From Aestuariispira ectoiniformans (GTDB taxonomy: Bacteria; Pseudomonadota; Alphaproteobacteria; UBA8366; Aestuariispiraceae): 64,000 nucleotides of DNA. The stretch lies in assembly GCF_025136295.1 (NCBI RefSeq), contig NZ_CP062788.1, positions 1,705,001-1,769,000 of the forward strand. The letters are read 5' to 3'. Below the pieces are notes generated by a model. That model was not told where the DNA came from. It was given only the letters and a program-made list of their open reading frames with translations, and ran no database searches. Shown here piece by piece: positions 25,561-33,536 of this stretch. Numbering within the stretch: the stretch's first letter is position 1; each line of letters starts with the position of its first letter. The position numbers were made by a program, and so were the translations under genes.

Positions 25561-26025
25561 TTACTCGACCTCGATGATCGCGTCGATTTCGACCGCCACA
25601 TTCAGCGGCAGGGAGCCTGCGCCCATGGCGATACGGGTGTGTTTGCCTTTTTCAGCGAAGATTTCGCCCATCAGGTCGGACGCGCCGTTGATCACTTTCG
25701 GATGCGCGTCGAAATCGGTCGGGCAATTGACGAAACCGCTCAATTTTACAATGCGCTTGATTTTGTCCAGATCACCCAGGGCGTCTTTCGCCTGCGCCAG
25801 GATGTTCAGCGCACAGACGCGGGCTGCTTCCTGACCTTCCTCGATCGAATAGTCCTGGCCGACCTTACCCTGGAATTTCACTTCGCCGTTCCAGAAGGTG
25901 ATCTGACCCGCGACAAACAGCAGGTTACCGGCCTGGTAATGCTGAACATAGGAACCCGCAGGTGCAGGTGCGTCCGGCAGTTCCAGTCCCAGTTCCTTGA
26001 TGCGCGCTTCGATTTGACCGGCCAT
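25561..26025 (-). CDS. RidA family enamine/imine deaminase-like protein
   Basis: This 154-residue protein has the YjgF/RidA fold signature: LFVAGQITFWNGEVKFQGKVG near residue 40, AARVCALNILAQAKDALGDLD near 70 and the closing LNVAVEIDAIIEVE. Family members clear reactive enamines from PLP enzymes. It belongs to a long RidA subgroup whose catalytic arginine is not always kept, so true deaminase activity is uncertain. Start at 26025 is set by GGGAG upstream rather than the longer upstream ATG. It is divergent from the N-formylglutamate amidohydrolase-like gene. Confidence 0.88.
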   Translation of the reverse strand: MAGQIEARIKELGLELPDAPAPAGSYVQHYQAGNLLFVAGQITFWNGEVKFQGKVGQDYSIEEGQEAARVCALNILAQAKDALGDLDKIKRIVKLSGFVNCPTDFDAHPKVINGASDLMGEIFAEKGKHTRIAMGAGSLPLNVAVEIDAIIEVE

Positions 26026-26202
26026 GATCTGGCTCTCCCTAAATATTTGATTGAATTGCCCGGCGACTATACCCATCCGGTCTGTGCACGTCCATTTGTG
26101 ATGGCGACGAAAACGCAACTTTATGCGCTGCTCTTTTCAATTGCGCAAAGCCCTGCTATGCCTGAGTTATACGAAGGGGGAAGAGCGATAAGGAGACGCT
26201 AC

Positions 26203-27087
26203 GTGGAGCGTATTGAAGGTGTTCTGAATCTCACCCGTGCAGATGATGCCGGCCTGCTGCCGCAGACCCCGGTCCTTCTCGATTCCCCTCATAGCGGTAC
26301 GGCCTATCCTGAGGATTTCGGTACTGCTGTTGATCTTGATCTGCTGCAGTGCATGGAAGACGCCTTTGTCGATCGCCTGTTCGGGGCGGGGCCGGAAAAA
26401 GGGGCCTCTCTTCTGGCGGCTGAATTTCCACGCAGTTATATCGACCCCAACCGCGCGTCGGACGATCTGGACTGGCGTCTGATGAACAGCGCCTGGCCGG
26501 GTAATCTGAAGCCGACGGAAAAGACCCGTCTGGGGCATGGGCTGATCTGGCGAACATGCCCCGGTGAGAAGCCGATGTATGAACGCCTGTTGACCGTGAG
26601 CGAAGTCCAGGCGCGGATCGAAAACTACTGGAAACCCTATCATGAGGCCCTGGAAGGGGAGCTGGCGCGGCTATTCAGCCTGTTCGGCGGGGTCTGGCAT
26701 GTGAACTGCCATTCCATGCCTGCCGCCAGCAGTCCCTTTGTTGCCGGGGCCGTCGGTGGGCGGCGGGCGGATATCGTTCTGGGAGACCGGGACGGACGAA
26801 GCTGCCATCCTGCCTTTACGGCCTTTGTCCGGGAATGGTTCGAGGCACGCGGATATAAGGTGCGGGTGAATAATCCCTATAAGGGGGCGGAACTGGTGCG
26901 CGTCTGCGGGCAGCCGGAATTCAATCGTCACAGCCTTCAGGTGGAGATCAACCGGGCAATCTACATGGACGAGCAGAAACTTGTCCCCACCCGTAATTTC
27001 GGTGCCCTGCAGCGGGACCTGACGCAGTTAATCTCCGATATCTGCGGCTTTGCGCTGTCCGAATGCCATCAGGCGGCTGCGGAATAG
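26203..27087 (+). CDS. N-formylglutamate amidohydrolase family protein
   Basis: This 294-residue hydrolase has VLLDSPHSGTAYPEDF near residue 22, FPRSYIDPNRASDDLD near 78, VWHVNCHSMP near 165 and NRHSLQVEINRAIYMDE near 245, all typical of the family. It removes formyl or similar groups from N-acylated amino acids such as N-formylglutamate; histidine-degradation partners are absent here. The start is the GTG at 26203, set by AAGGAG 8 nt upstream. ATGs further upstream have no ribosome site and lie in the divergent promoter region. Confidence 0.87.
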   Translation: MERIEGVLNLTRADDAGLLPQTPVLLDSPHSGTAYPEDFGTAVDLDLLQCMEDAFVDRLFGAGPEKGASLLAAEFPRSYIDPNRASDDLDWRLMNSAWPGNLKPTEKTRLGHGLIWRTCPGEKPMYERLLTVSEVQARIENYWKPYHEALEGELARLFSLFGGVWHVNCHSMPAASSPFVAGAVGGRRADIVLGDRDGRSCHPAFTAFVREWFEARGYKVRVNNPYKGAELVRVCGQPEFNRHSLQVEINRAIYMDEQKLVPTRNFGALQRDLTQLISDICGFALSECHQAAAE

Positions 27088-27088
27088 A

Positions 27089-27523
27089 TCAGCCGCTGCC
27101 TGCGATATACTCGCGCATGGCGCTTGCCTCGTTTTCCAGATCATCGATGCGGCCCTTGACTACGTCGCCGATGGAGATGATGCCGCAAAGCGCCCCGTCC
27201 TTCATGACCGGCATATGACGGAAGCGGCCATCAGTCATGGTGCGCATGATGGCATCCGTGCTGTCTTCCGGTTTGCAGGTCATAACATCCGATGTCATCA
27301 ATTTGGTGGCCGGTTGATCCAGCAATGCAGCTCCTTCCAGGCCCAGGCCGCGCGTAACGTCGCGTTCGGACAGGATGCCCACCAGACTGCCGTTTTCGTC
27401 CAGAACAACCGCAGCGCCGATTTTATGGTCGCACAAAACCTTCACGGCATCCGCGACAGTACAGCCAGCGGGGATTGAGATGATTTTGTCTCCCTTGTTC
27501 TTCAACAGGTCGGCAACTCTCAT
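27089..27523 (-). CDS. CBS-domain pair protein
   Basis: The 144-residue protein consists of two CBS motifs. The first is at about 10-65 (ADAVKVLCDHKIGAAVVLDENGSLVGILSERD) and the second at about 75-135 (DAIMRTMTDGRFRHMPVM...CGIISIGDVV). Such stand-alone pairs bind adenine nucleotides and act as energy sensors for unknown partners. Of two nearby ATGs the second, at 27523, has correct spacing (6 nt) from AGGGAG. It ends 1 nt from the convergent amidohydrolase. Confidence 0.88.
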   Translation of the reverse strand: MRVADLLKNKGDKIISIPAGCTVADAVKVLCDHKIGAAVVLDENGSLVGILSERDVTRGLGLEGAALLDQPATKLMTSDVMTCKPEDSTDAIMRTMTDGRFRHMPVMKDGALCGIISIGDVVKGRIDDLENEASAMREYIAGSG

Positions 27524-27634
27524 GGACATCTCCCTAATCTGAATTGCAATCTATCTAAGCATGACAACTTGCATTGACTTTGTCTATTGAAGAAGGAAGA
27601 TCAGCCAATGAAATCAGACGGGAAGGGAAAGTGA

Positions 27635-28135
27635 ATGTCTCTAATTGAGACCGAAAGGCTGACGATGCGCGAGATATCGCCGTCGGACGCACCCTTTGTC
27701 CTCGCCCTTTTGAACGAGCCGTCTTTTATCAAAAATATCGGTGACCGTAATGTAGGTGACCTGAAATCTGCGGAGTTTTATATCCGCGACCGGGTGCTGG
27801 CCAGCTACAAGGAGCATGGATTTGGCATGTATCTGCTGGCGCTAAAAGGCGACCCGAAGACAGCCATCGGTCTTTGCGGTCTGGTCAAACGCCCCAGTCT
27901 GGATTACCCGGATATCGGCTATGCCCTGTTCCCGGACTACTGGGGGCAAGGCTATGCCCGCGAGGCTGCCTCGGCGGTGCTGAACTACGGCCGGAAACAG
28001 CTTAAACTGCGGGTTATTGTTGGTATTACCAATCCGGACAACCAGGCGTCCGGCCGGGTGCTGGAAGCAATCGGCCTTACCTTTCAAAAAATGGTGACGT
28101 TGGACGGCGGGATAATTAACCGTCTCTACATGTGA
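27635..28135 (+). CDS. GNAT N-acetyltransferase, RimJ/RimL type
   Basis: This 166-residue acetyltransferase begins IETERLTMREISPSDAPFVL and has the acetyl-CoA loop PDYWGQGYAREAASAVLNYG near residue 100, then NPDNQASGRVLEAIGL near 130. The pattern fits ribosomal-protein or small-molecule acetyltransferases of the RimL class. The substrate is unknown. It converges on yaaA with a 3-nt gap. Confidence 0.88.
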   Translation: MSLIETERLTMREISPSDAPFVLALLNEPSFIKNIGDRNVGDLKSAEFYIRDRVLASYKEHGFGMYLLALKGDPKTAIGLCGLVKRPSLDYPDIGYALFPDYWGQGYAREAASAVLNYGRKQLKLRVIVGITNPDNQASGRVLEAIGLTFQKMVTLDGGIINRLYM

Positions 28136-28138
28136 CAA

Positions 28139-28912
28139 TCAGGGCTGCTCGCGGGTGAAAACCCAATCGCTGTCATTGGACAGGTCCGGGCGGTACTGGT
28201 AGCCACCTGTGGTGAAATCCTTTATGCCTTCCGGCGTTTCCAGGCGGTTTTCGATCACATAGCGGGCCATCATGCCCCGCGCACGCTTGGCAAACATGCC
28301 CAGTACCTTGGCCTGGCCTGCCTTGATTTCCTTGAAAACGGGCGTGATCACCCGGCCCACCAGCTTTTTCGGGCGGACCGCCTTGAAATATTCGTTGGAC
28401 GCGCAGTTGATCAGGGTTTTGTCCTGCTGGCTCTCCAGTGCCTCGTTGATTGCATTGGTGATGATGTCGCCCCAGAAGCTGTAAAGATCGCTGCCCCGGT
28501 CATTTTGCAGACGCGTGCCCATTTCCAGGCGATAGGGCTGCATCAGGTCGAGCGGACGCAAAAGCCCGTAAAGGCCGGACAGGATACGGAAATGATTCTG
28601 CGCGAAGGCAAAGTCCTCTTCACTCAGACTGGAGGCGTCCAGACCGACATAGGTATCCCCGCTAAAGGCAAGGGCGGCCTGTTTGGCATTGCCCAGATCA
28701 AAGGGTTGGGAGAAGGCCTGATAACGCTGATAGTTCAGGTCGGCCAGCGTATCACTGATTTTCATCAGGCGACCGAGGTCTGCGCGGGTCAGCTTGCGCG
28801 CCACGTCGATCAGTTCTTCGGAATGATCCAGGAAATCCGGTTGGCTGTGCGTCTCGAACGGGGCCAGGTCTTCGAAATTCAGTTTCTTGGCCGGGGAGAC
28901 AACTACCAGCAT
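28139..28912 (-). CDS. yaaA: Peroxide stress protein YaaA family (DUF328)
   Basis: This 257-residue protein begins MLVVVSPAKKLNFE and contains SGLYGLLRPLDLMQPYRLEMGTRL (key residues at about 125-148). It also has NCASNEYFKAV near 180 and RARGMMARYVI near 220, the fixed points of YaaA. In E. coli the protein lowers free iron under peroxide stress and binds DNA. Start at 28912 is the family's conserved N-terminus; the longer frame upstream is not coding. Confidence 0.92.
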   Translation of the reverse strand: MLVVVSPAKKLNFEDLAPFETHSQPDFLDHSEELIDVARKLTRADLGRLMKISDTLADLNYQRYQAFSQPFDLGNAKQAALAFSGDTYVGLDASSLSEEDFAFAQNHFRILSGLYGLLRPLDLMQPYRLEMGTRLQNDRGSDLYSFWGDIITNAINEALESQQDKTLINCASNEYFKAVRPKKLVGRVITPVFKEIKAGQAKVLGMFAKRARGMMARYVIENRLETPEGIKDFTTGGYQYRPDLSNDSDWVFTREQP

Positions 28913-29011
28913 GGGGCTTTCCTTCTCTTTGCGAATCCTGTCTATCTTGGAACAGATGGAAATAGTCGATTCGGACCGAATGGTCCAAGGGAAATACCTA
29001 GGGAGTAAATC

Positions 29012-29365
29012 ATGGCTGTAAAGGTTTATGGGTTGAAAAACTGCGATACCTGTCGCAAGGCGCGCAAATGGCTGGACGCGGATGGGGTGGAACACAGCTT
29101 TCATGATGTCCGCGCCGATGGCCTGGCTGCGGACGAGCTGGACGCCTGGGTGAATGCACTTGGCTGGGAGGCATTATTGAACCGGCGCGGCACCACCTGG
29201 CGTGGCCTGCCTGAGGAAGTGAAGGAAGGCGTGAATGAAGCCAAAGCGACGGCGTTGATGCTGGAGCATCCGGCACTCATCAAACGTCCGGTCTTTGACC
29301 TTGGGGGCGATTATGTCCTGGGCTTTACCGCCAAGCAGCAGGATGAGCTGAAGTCGAAACTCTAG
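29012..29365 (+). CDS. ArsC/Spx-family thioredoxin-fold protein (YffB-like)
   Basis: The 117-residue protein has the thioredoxin-like active site GLKNCDTCRKARKWL at the N-terminus and LIKRPVFDLGGDYVLGF near residue 90, matching the YffB/Spx branch of ArsC proteins. It is more probably a glutathione-linked reductase or of unknown function than an arsenate reductase, since no ars genes are near. GGGAG precedes the ATG. A bidirectional terminator follows. Confidence 0.88.
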   Translation: MAVKVYGLKNCDTCRKARKWLDADGVEHSFHDVRADGLAADELDAWVNALGWEALLNRRGTTWRGLPEEVKEGVNEAKATALMLEHPALIKRPVFDLGGDYVLGFTAKQQDELKSKL

Positions 29366-29368
29366 GGA

Positions 29369-29394
29369 AAAGCCGGGCGAATGCCCGGCTTTCT
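29369..29394. terminator. Bidirectional terminator
   Basis: A 10-bp stem (AAAGCCGGGC, 29369-29378, with 29383-29392) around a GAAT loop has T-rich tails in both directions. It sits between the convergent ArsC-like and DUF1203 genes. Confidence 0.88.
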
Positions 29395-29397
29395 CCG

Positions 29398-29862
29398 TCA
29401 GGCCCGGTCGACCCGGAAGGCATAGCAGCCGCGTTTGGCGTTATGCACATGTAGATAGGAAACCTGTTCGTCTCCAAAGAAACGTTCAATCAATCCCTCC
29501 AGCTCATCGCCAATCACGATATCCGCATCACAAATCAGGTCTTCATCGTCATAGGCGCGTACGGACAGCATCCGCCCCTTGGCGACTTCCGGCAGTTCAT
29601 TGATGAATTCAGCGGGTTCCATATCAGTTTCCCGGACAAAGATCGGGCCGCCCGATTTATACGGGGAGTGGGCGGGCTGATGGTCGAAATTCACGAGCAG
29701 GATATTCTCGCCAAGGGGGGCGTTGACGAGGCTGACCCGGCAAGGGTAGCCGTCATCATCGACCACATAACGGCGCATGCCGCGTTTTTTCAGTTCTTCA
29801 TTGCTCAGATTGAAATAGGGCTTGAATGGATTGAGGGTGATGCCGGTGGCGCGGTAATTCAT
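29398..29862 (-). CDS. DUF1203 family protein
   Basis: The 154-residue soluble protein shows the DUF1203 pattern: PCRVSLVNAPLGENILLVNFDHQ near residue 40-62 (key residues PCR, GE, L.N), SPYKSGGPIFVRE near 66 and the C-terminal HNAKRGCYAFRVDRA. Function is unknown. It is followed upstream by a 92-bp gap and then DUF1062 on the same strand. Confidence 0.82.
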   Translation of the reverse strand: MNYRATGITLNPFKPYFNLSNEELKKRGMRRYVVDDDGYPCRVSLVNAPLGENILLVNFDHQPAHSPYKSGGPIFVRETDMEPAEFINELPEVAKGRMLSVRAYDDEDLICDADIVIGDELEGLIERFFGDEQVSYLHVHNAKRGCYAFRVDRA

Positions 29863-29954
29863 GGAAAATACTCCTGAAGGCAGTGTTCGCTATGCCGTCA
29901 ATCTGGGGCAGATCGGGTGGGTAACCCACCCGATCCTTGTGATAGTCGCAGATT

Positions 29955-30593
29955 TTAGAGTTGGTTGTGGTTTCCTCCTGTTGCTGCCGTGATGAGCGCG
30001 TCGGCATCATCGACCTCCGGCAGGGCAACCCTGATCCGCATGCCGTTGTGAACAGGCCGCCTCAAGGGGCGTTTCCCGTCGGCCTGAATGACTATATGTC
30101 CCGCTTTAGTCATGGCCTGAACCTGATTGCGCGGCAGGTTTAGTTCCGTTGCAAGAAGCCGGTCCAGACGGATGGACGCCTTTTGCAGGGCACAGGTTAT
30201 CTCCAGCACGGCGGCATTGGCTGAGGCATTCAGGACCGTTTTGTTTATGGCCATATCGCTGAATTCCTCGATTTTCTTCACCTGCCGTTGCAGGCTTGCG
30301 AGGTCAAAGGCGAGGTGGCGTGCCGTTTCCCGGTTATTGCTCATCAGGCGCTGCAACTGTGCGGGATCAATGGCGTGGATGGGTGTCCGCTCCATGATGG
30401 GGCGGTTCCAGCTATTGCCGCATATGACACAACGATAGATCAGCCATATATCGAGGCGTTTGCCATTGGCATTGACGCGGATCTTGTCACTGCTTTGAAA
30501 GGGGCTTTGAGTGCCGCAGTGGCTGCAATGCAGCCAGGGACGCGGTGCATGAAGGGCGGAAATCGTCCAGCAGACGGACAGAATAGAGGACAT
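29955..30593 (-). CDS. DUF1062 family protein
   Basis: This 212-residue protein has an N-terminal pair of CXXC motifs (CSHCG near residue 23 and CVICG near 56) that likely bind zinc. The second half contains RLDRLLATELNLPRNQVQAM, which resembles an S4-type RNA-binding segment. That plan is typical of DUF1062, whose function is unknown; an RNA or ribosome link is inference from the S4-like part. Confidence 0.8.
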   Translation of the reverse strand: MSSILSVCWTISALHAPRPWLHCSHCGTQSPFQSSDKIRVNANGKRLDIWLIYRCVICGNSWNRPIMERTPIHAIDPAQLQRLMSNNRETARHLAFDLASLQRQVKKIEEFSDMAINKTVLNASANAAVLEITCALQKASIRLDRLLATELNLPRNQVQAMTKAGHIVIQADGKRPLRRPVHNGMRIRVALPEVDDADALITAATGGNHNQL

Positions 30594-30920
30594 GTCTTGG
30601 CCTTCCCTTGGGGAAGCTCATCAAGACGGCGGTCAGGGCATAAAGCCCCCATGCAGACGCAGTGTGGCAATAGGAGTGTGATTGTGAAATGGAAGCGGCC
30701 CGCCATGAGGCGGACAGAGACAGCCATGCCATACCGGTCTCGAATCGCCACCATGAAGAGCGTACACACGATCATTCACGGACCCTGCCGTTGGCAGGCC
30801 GTGTTCATTTGGTGAAACTGGTGAGACCGGTGATTACGTTGGCAAAGCTTTTAAGCCTGGAAAGTTGAAGACAGCCTTTTATAGCGAGTACAACTTTAAA
30901 TAGCAATGGCCGGGGTGCCG
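30594..30920. other. Intergenic stretch without a recognisable gene
   Basis: About 330 bp between the DUF1062 start and the end of the HNH gene. Frames crossing it show no family resemblance and no good ribosome site. I see no tRNA, strong hairpin or repeat. It presumably holds the promoter for the DUF1062 gene. Confidence 0.5.
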
Positions 30921-31253
30921 CTACAGTTTTGCCCGGCGCGGCTTGTCATGACGGCCCATATATTCAGGCGGCTGTTTGCGCACCCATTTGACGAATTTGA
31001 CGATTTCCGGATGCTCCCGGCAGGCCTCTGCCGTGTTGTAAAGGGTGGCCAGCGTCCGCTCGTCAAAGAGATTGTGCAGCTTTTTATGGCAGATGCGATG
31101 CAGATAGGACCAATCCGCACCGCCTTCGCGCCTGGGAATCCAGTGATGCCGATCAACCGACGGACCGGCGATCATGTCACGGCCGCAGATCGGGCAGGGC
31201 CCGAGGTTGCCCCCGGCGGCGCTGTTGTCAGATTGCGATGACGCCTTCGGCAT
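30921..31253 (-). CDS. HNH endonuclease-like zinc protein
   Basis: The 110-residue product has CPICGRDM near residue 20, VDRHHWIPRREGG near 34 and LHRICHKKLHNLF near 51. The two Cys pairs and the H-H...H order fit an HNH nuclease core. No partner toxin, methylase or phage gene is adjacent. It overlaps the end of the upstream gene by 26 nt, so the two are coupled. Start at 31253 is preferred over an ATG ten codons upstream, but neither has a strong ribosome site. Nuclease activity is not assured. Confidence 0.72.
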   Translation of the reverse strand: MPKASSQSDNSAAGGNLGPCPICGRDMIAGPSVDRHHWIPRREGGADWSYLHRICHKKLHNLFDERTLATLYNTAEACREHPEIVKFVKWVRKQPPEYMGRHDKPRRAKL

Positions 31254-31881
31254 GGATTTTCTCAAACCGGCTTTTGCCGTCATCGGGACCGTTGTCCGCT
31301 AGCCCTACGGACGACCGCTCACCGGCCTGAACCGGCGACAACAGCATCCCGCGCAGCATCAGGCTGGGCTGTTCGTCATGGGCCTCGATACTGATCAGAT
31401 CCCTGCCAGCGTCGTACCAGGCATCGAACTGGCTGTATTGGCGGGAGACGTCGCCGGATTTGGTTTCGATTTCACCCTGCATGCAAAGGGTCAGCGACGG
31501 CCCCATCAGGCGGTGCGGCGGCAGGCTGTCTCCCGGCGGCAGACCAAGGCTTTCACAGCGGAACAGATAGTCCCGATCTTCATCCAGGTTGAGATGCCCG
31601 CTCCCCAGAAGGCGGGAGGTGACGCCCGCGCCTTCGATCTCATCTTCGTCGTCGGCGCGACACAATTCCCAACGCCACACGACTGCGCCGTCATGACCGG
31701 TGGTCACATAGGTCAGACCGGGACAGACAGCGGCCTCCTGGCGAAGAACCGACCCGATTTCGCCCAGACCGGCAGACCCCTGGATGCAGAACAGCAGGCG
31801 GTTGGAACCGCCCGTCATATATTCAGCCCAGGCGCCGGGGCTGTAACTGTCTTCATACAGGCTTAGTCGAAATGCGGTCAT
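31228..31881 (-). CDS. Unknown protein with possible double cupin (beta-barrel) repeats
   Basis: The 217-residue protein is Gly- and Asp-rich with short hydrophobic strands and no signal peptide. Two similar stretches, NRLLFCIQGSAGL near residue 27 and PSLTLCMQGEIETKSGD near 128, stand at the place where cupins have a strand pair, suggesting a duplicated beta-barrel. This is inference from pattern; the metal-binding histidines are not clear. It is translationally coupled to the HNH-like gene and follows the gabD terminator. Confidence 0.6.
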   Translation of the reverse strand: MTAFRLSLYEDSYSPGAWAEYMTGGSNRLLFCIQGSAGLGEIGSVLRQEAAVCPGLTYVTTGHDGAVVWRWELCRADDEDEIEGAGVTSRLLGSGHLNLDEDRDYLFRCESLGLPPGDSLPPHRLMGPSLTLCMQGEIETKSGDVSRQYSQFDAWYDAGRDLISIEAHDEQPSLMLRGMLLSPVQAGERSSVGLADNGPDDGKSRFEKIHAEGVIAI

Positions 31882-31910
31882 TGTCCGTCACTGTCCGTTT
31901 CATCTACGTG

Positions 31911-31950
31911 CAAAAGAAAAACCCTCACCCGGCCAAAGCACGGGTGAGGG
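31911..31950 (-). terminator. Rho-independent terminator after gabD
   Basis: A 10-bp stem (CCCTCACCCG, 31922-31931, with 31941-31950) is followed on the minus strand by TTTTTCTTTT. It lies 21 nt past the gabD stop. Confidence 0.9.
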
Positions 31951-31971
31951 CGCGTTTTAACCGCTTATGGC

Positions 31972-33432
31972 TTAGATGTCACCCATGCAGAGGTATTTGA
32001 CCTCGACCCATTCATCCAGGCCGTAATGGGAACCTTCGCGGCCGATGCCGGATTCCTTCACACCGCCAAAGGGCGCGACTTCGGTCGACAGGATGCCACT
32101 GTTGACGCCGACCATACCATATTCCAGGCCCTCGGACACGCGCCAGCAGCGCCCGATGTCCCGGCTGTAGAAATAGGCGGCCAGACCAAAGGGTGTGTCG
32201 TTGGCCATCTTGATGGCTTCCTCGTCGGTCTCGAAGCGATAGATCGCGGCGACCGGGCCGAAGATTTCCTCGTTTGCGATATCCATCTTGGTGCTGACTT
32301 CCGTTAGGATGGTCGGTTCATAGAAATTGCCGCCCAGGTCATGGGCCTTGCCGCCGACAACCGTTTTGGCACCGCAGGATTGTGCGCTTTGCACCAGACG
32401 GTCAACCTTGTCGACAGCCGCATCATTGATCAGCGGGCCGACGAAAACGCCGTCTTCCACACCATTGCCAACCTTGAAGGCCGCGACCTTTTCAGTGAGG
32501 CGTTTGACGAATTCATCGTAGACACCGTCCTGAACCAGGATGCGGTTGGCACAGACACAGGTCTGACCCGCATTGCGGAATTTGCAGGCAATCGCCCCTT
32601 CGACCGCCTTGTCCAGGTCGGCGTCGTCAAAAACGATGAAAGGTGCGTTGCCACCCAGTTCCAGGCTGACCTTCTTCACCGTGCCGGAGGCCTGTTGCAT
32701 CAACAGCTTGCCGACGGCGGTGGAGCCGGTGAAGCCGATCTTGCGGACTTTCGGGTTGGTGGTCATCTCATGGCCGATTTCCTGGCTCATGTCGCGGTCG
32801 CCGGTGACGACGGACAATACACCGGCGGGCATGCCGGCCCGTTCGGCGAGTTCCGCCAGTGCCAGCGCGGAAAGCGGGGTCGCCTCCGCCGGTTTCACCA
32901 CCTGGGTACAACCCGCGGCCAGCGCCGGGGCGGCCTTGCGGGTGATCATTGCTGCGGGGAAGTTCCACGGCGTGATGCCTGCGGTGACGCCGATGGGTTC
33001 CTTGACGACGACCAGACGGGTGTCGGCCCTATGGGTCGGGATGGTTTCGCCATACATGCGCTTGGCCTCTTCGGCGAACCATTCGGCAAAGGAGGCGGCA
33101 TAGGCAATTTCACCGGCGGCTTCGGCCAGCGGCTTGCCCTGTTCCGCCGTCATGATGGCCGCCAGGTCATCCTGGTTTTCCATCATCAGGTCGTACCATT
33201 TACGCAGGACTTTTGCGCGTTCCTTGGCGGTCTTCTTGCGCCAGGCGGTCAGGGCCTCTTCGGCGGCATCGATGGCGCGGCGGGTTTCCACCTGGCCGCA
33301 TTTTGCTACTTCGGCAATGGTTTCACCGGTCGCCGGATTGACGACGGGGAAGGTCTCGCCGCTATCGGAATCAACCCAGGTTCCGTTGATGTATGCCTGG
33401 GTTTTGAAAAGGCTCTGGTCATTCAGTTTCAT
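31972..33432 (-). CDS. gabD: Succinate-semialdehyde dehydrogenase
   Basis: This 486-residue aldehyde dehydrogenase has the NAD(P) motif FTGSTAVGKLL near residue 235, catalytic Glu in LELGGNAPFIVFDDAD near 257 and catalytic Cys in FRNAGQTCVCANRI near 291. N-terminal and overall similarity fit GabD, which oxidises succinate semialdehyde to succinate in GABA and polyamine breakdown. A near-copy of the TGTGATCACA palindrome lies 95 nt upstream, and a strong terminator follows, so it is a single-gene unit. Other semialdehydes such as glutarate semialdehyde are possible substrates. Confidence 0.9.
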   Translation of the reverse strand: MKLNDQSLFKTQAYINGTWVDSDSGETFPVVNPATGETIAEVAKCGQVETRRAIDAAEEALTAWRKKTAKERAKVLRKWYDLMMENQDDLAAIMTAEQGKPLAEAAGEIAYAASFAEWFAEEAKRMYGETIPTHRADTRLVVVKEPIGVTAGITPWNFPAAMITRKAAPALAAGCTQVVKPAEATPLSALALAELAERAGMPAGVLSVVTGDRDMSQEIGHEMTTNPKVRKIGFTGSTAVGKLLMQQASGTVKKVSLELGGNAPFIVFDDADLDKAVEGAIACKFRNAGQTCVCANRILVQDGVYDEFVKRLTEKVAAFKVGNGVEDGVFVGPLINDAAVDKVDRLVQSAQSCGAKTVVGGKAHDLGGNFYEPTILTEVSTKMDIANEEIFGPVAAIYRFETDEEAIKMANDTPFGLAAYFYSRDIGRCWRVSEGLEYGMVGVNSGILSTEVAPFGGVKESGIGREGSHYGLDEWVEVKYLCMGDI

Positions 33433-33526
33433 ATACTTGCTCCCTTGGTCCGTCGATACCGGCAGAGGCTGAGAAATTCGTTCCTTTATCTGAGGTACGA
33501 CGAAGTTTGGTGCCGGGCAACCAAAA

Positions 33527-33536
33527 TGTGATCAAA
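33527..33536. promoter_or_regulatory. Near-copy of the TGTGATCACA palindrome upstream of gabD
   Basis: TGTGATCAAA differs at one position from the core seen at 22698, 52683 and 62699. It overlaps the stop codon of the preceding Ntn-hydrolase gene and lies 95 nt before the gabD ATG. Weaker evidence than the perfect copies. Confidence 0.35.

Noticed and set aside
25417-26202. Upstream extension of the N-formylglutamate amidohydrolase frame
   Set aside because: It runs antisense through the RidA gene; the protein family starts at the GTG at 26203, which has AAGGAG.
29012-29365. Arsenate reductase call for the ArsC-fold protein
   Set aside because: Sequence pattern is that of YffB/Spx-like proteins and there are no arsenic genes nearby.
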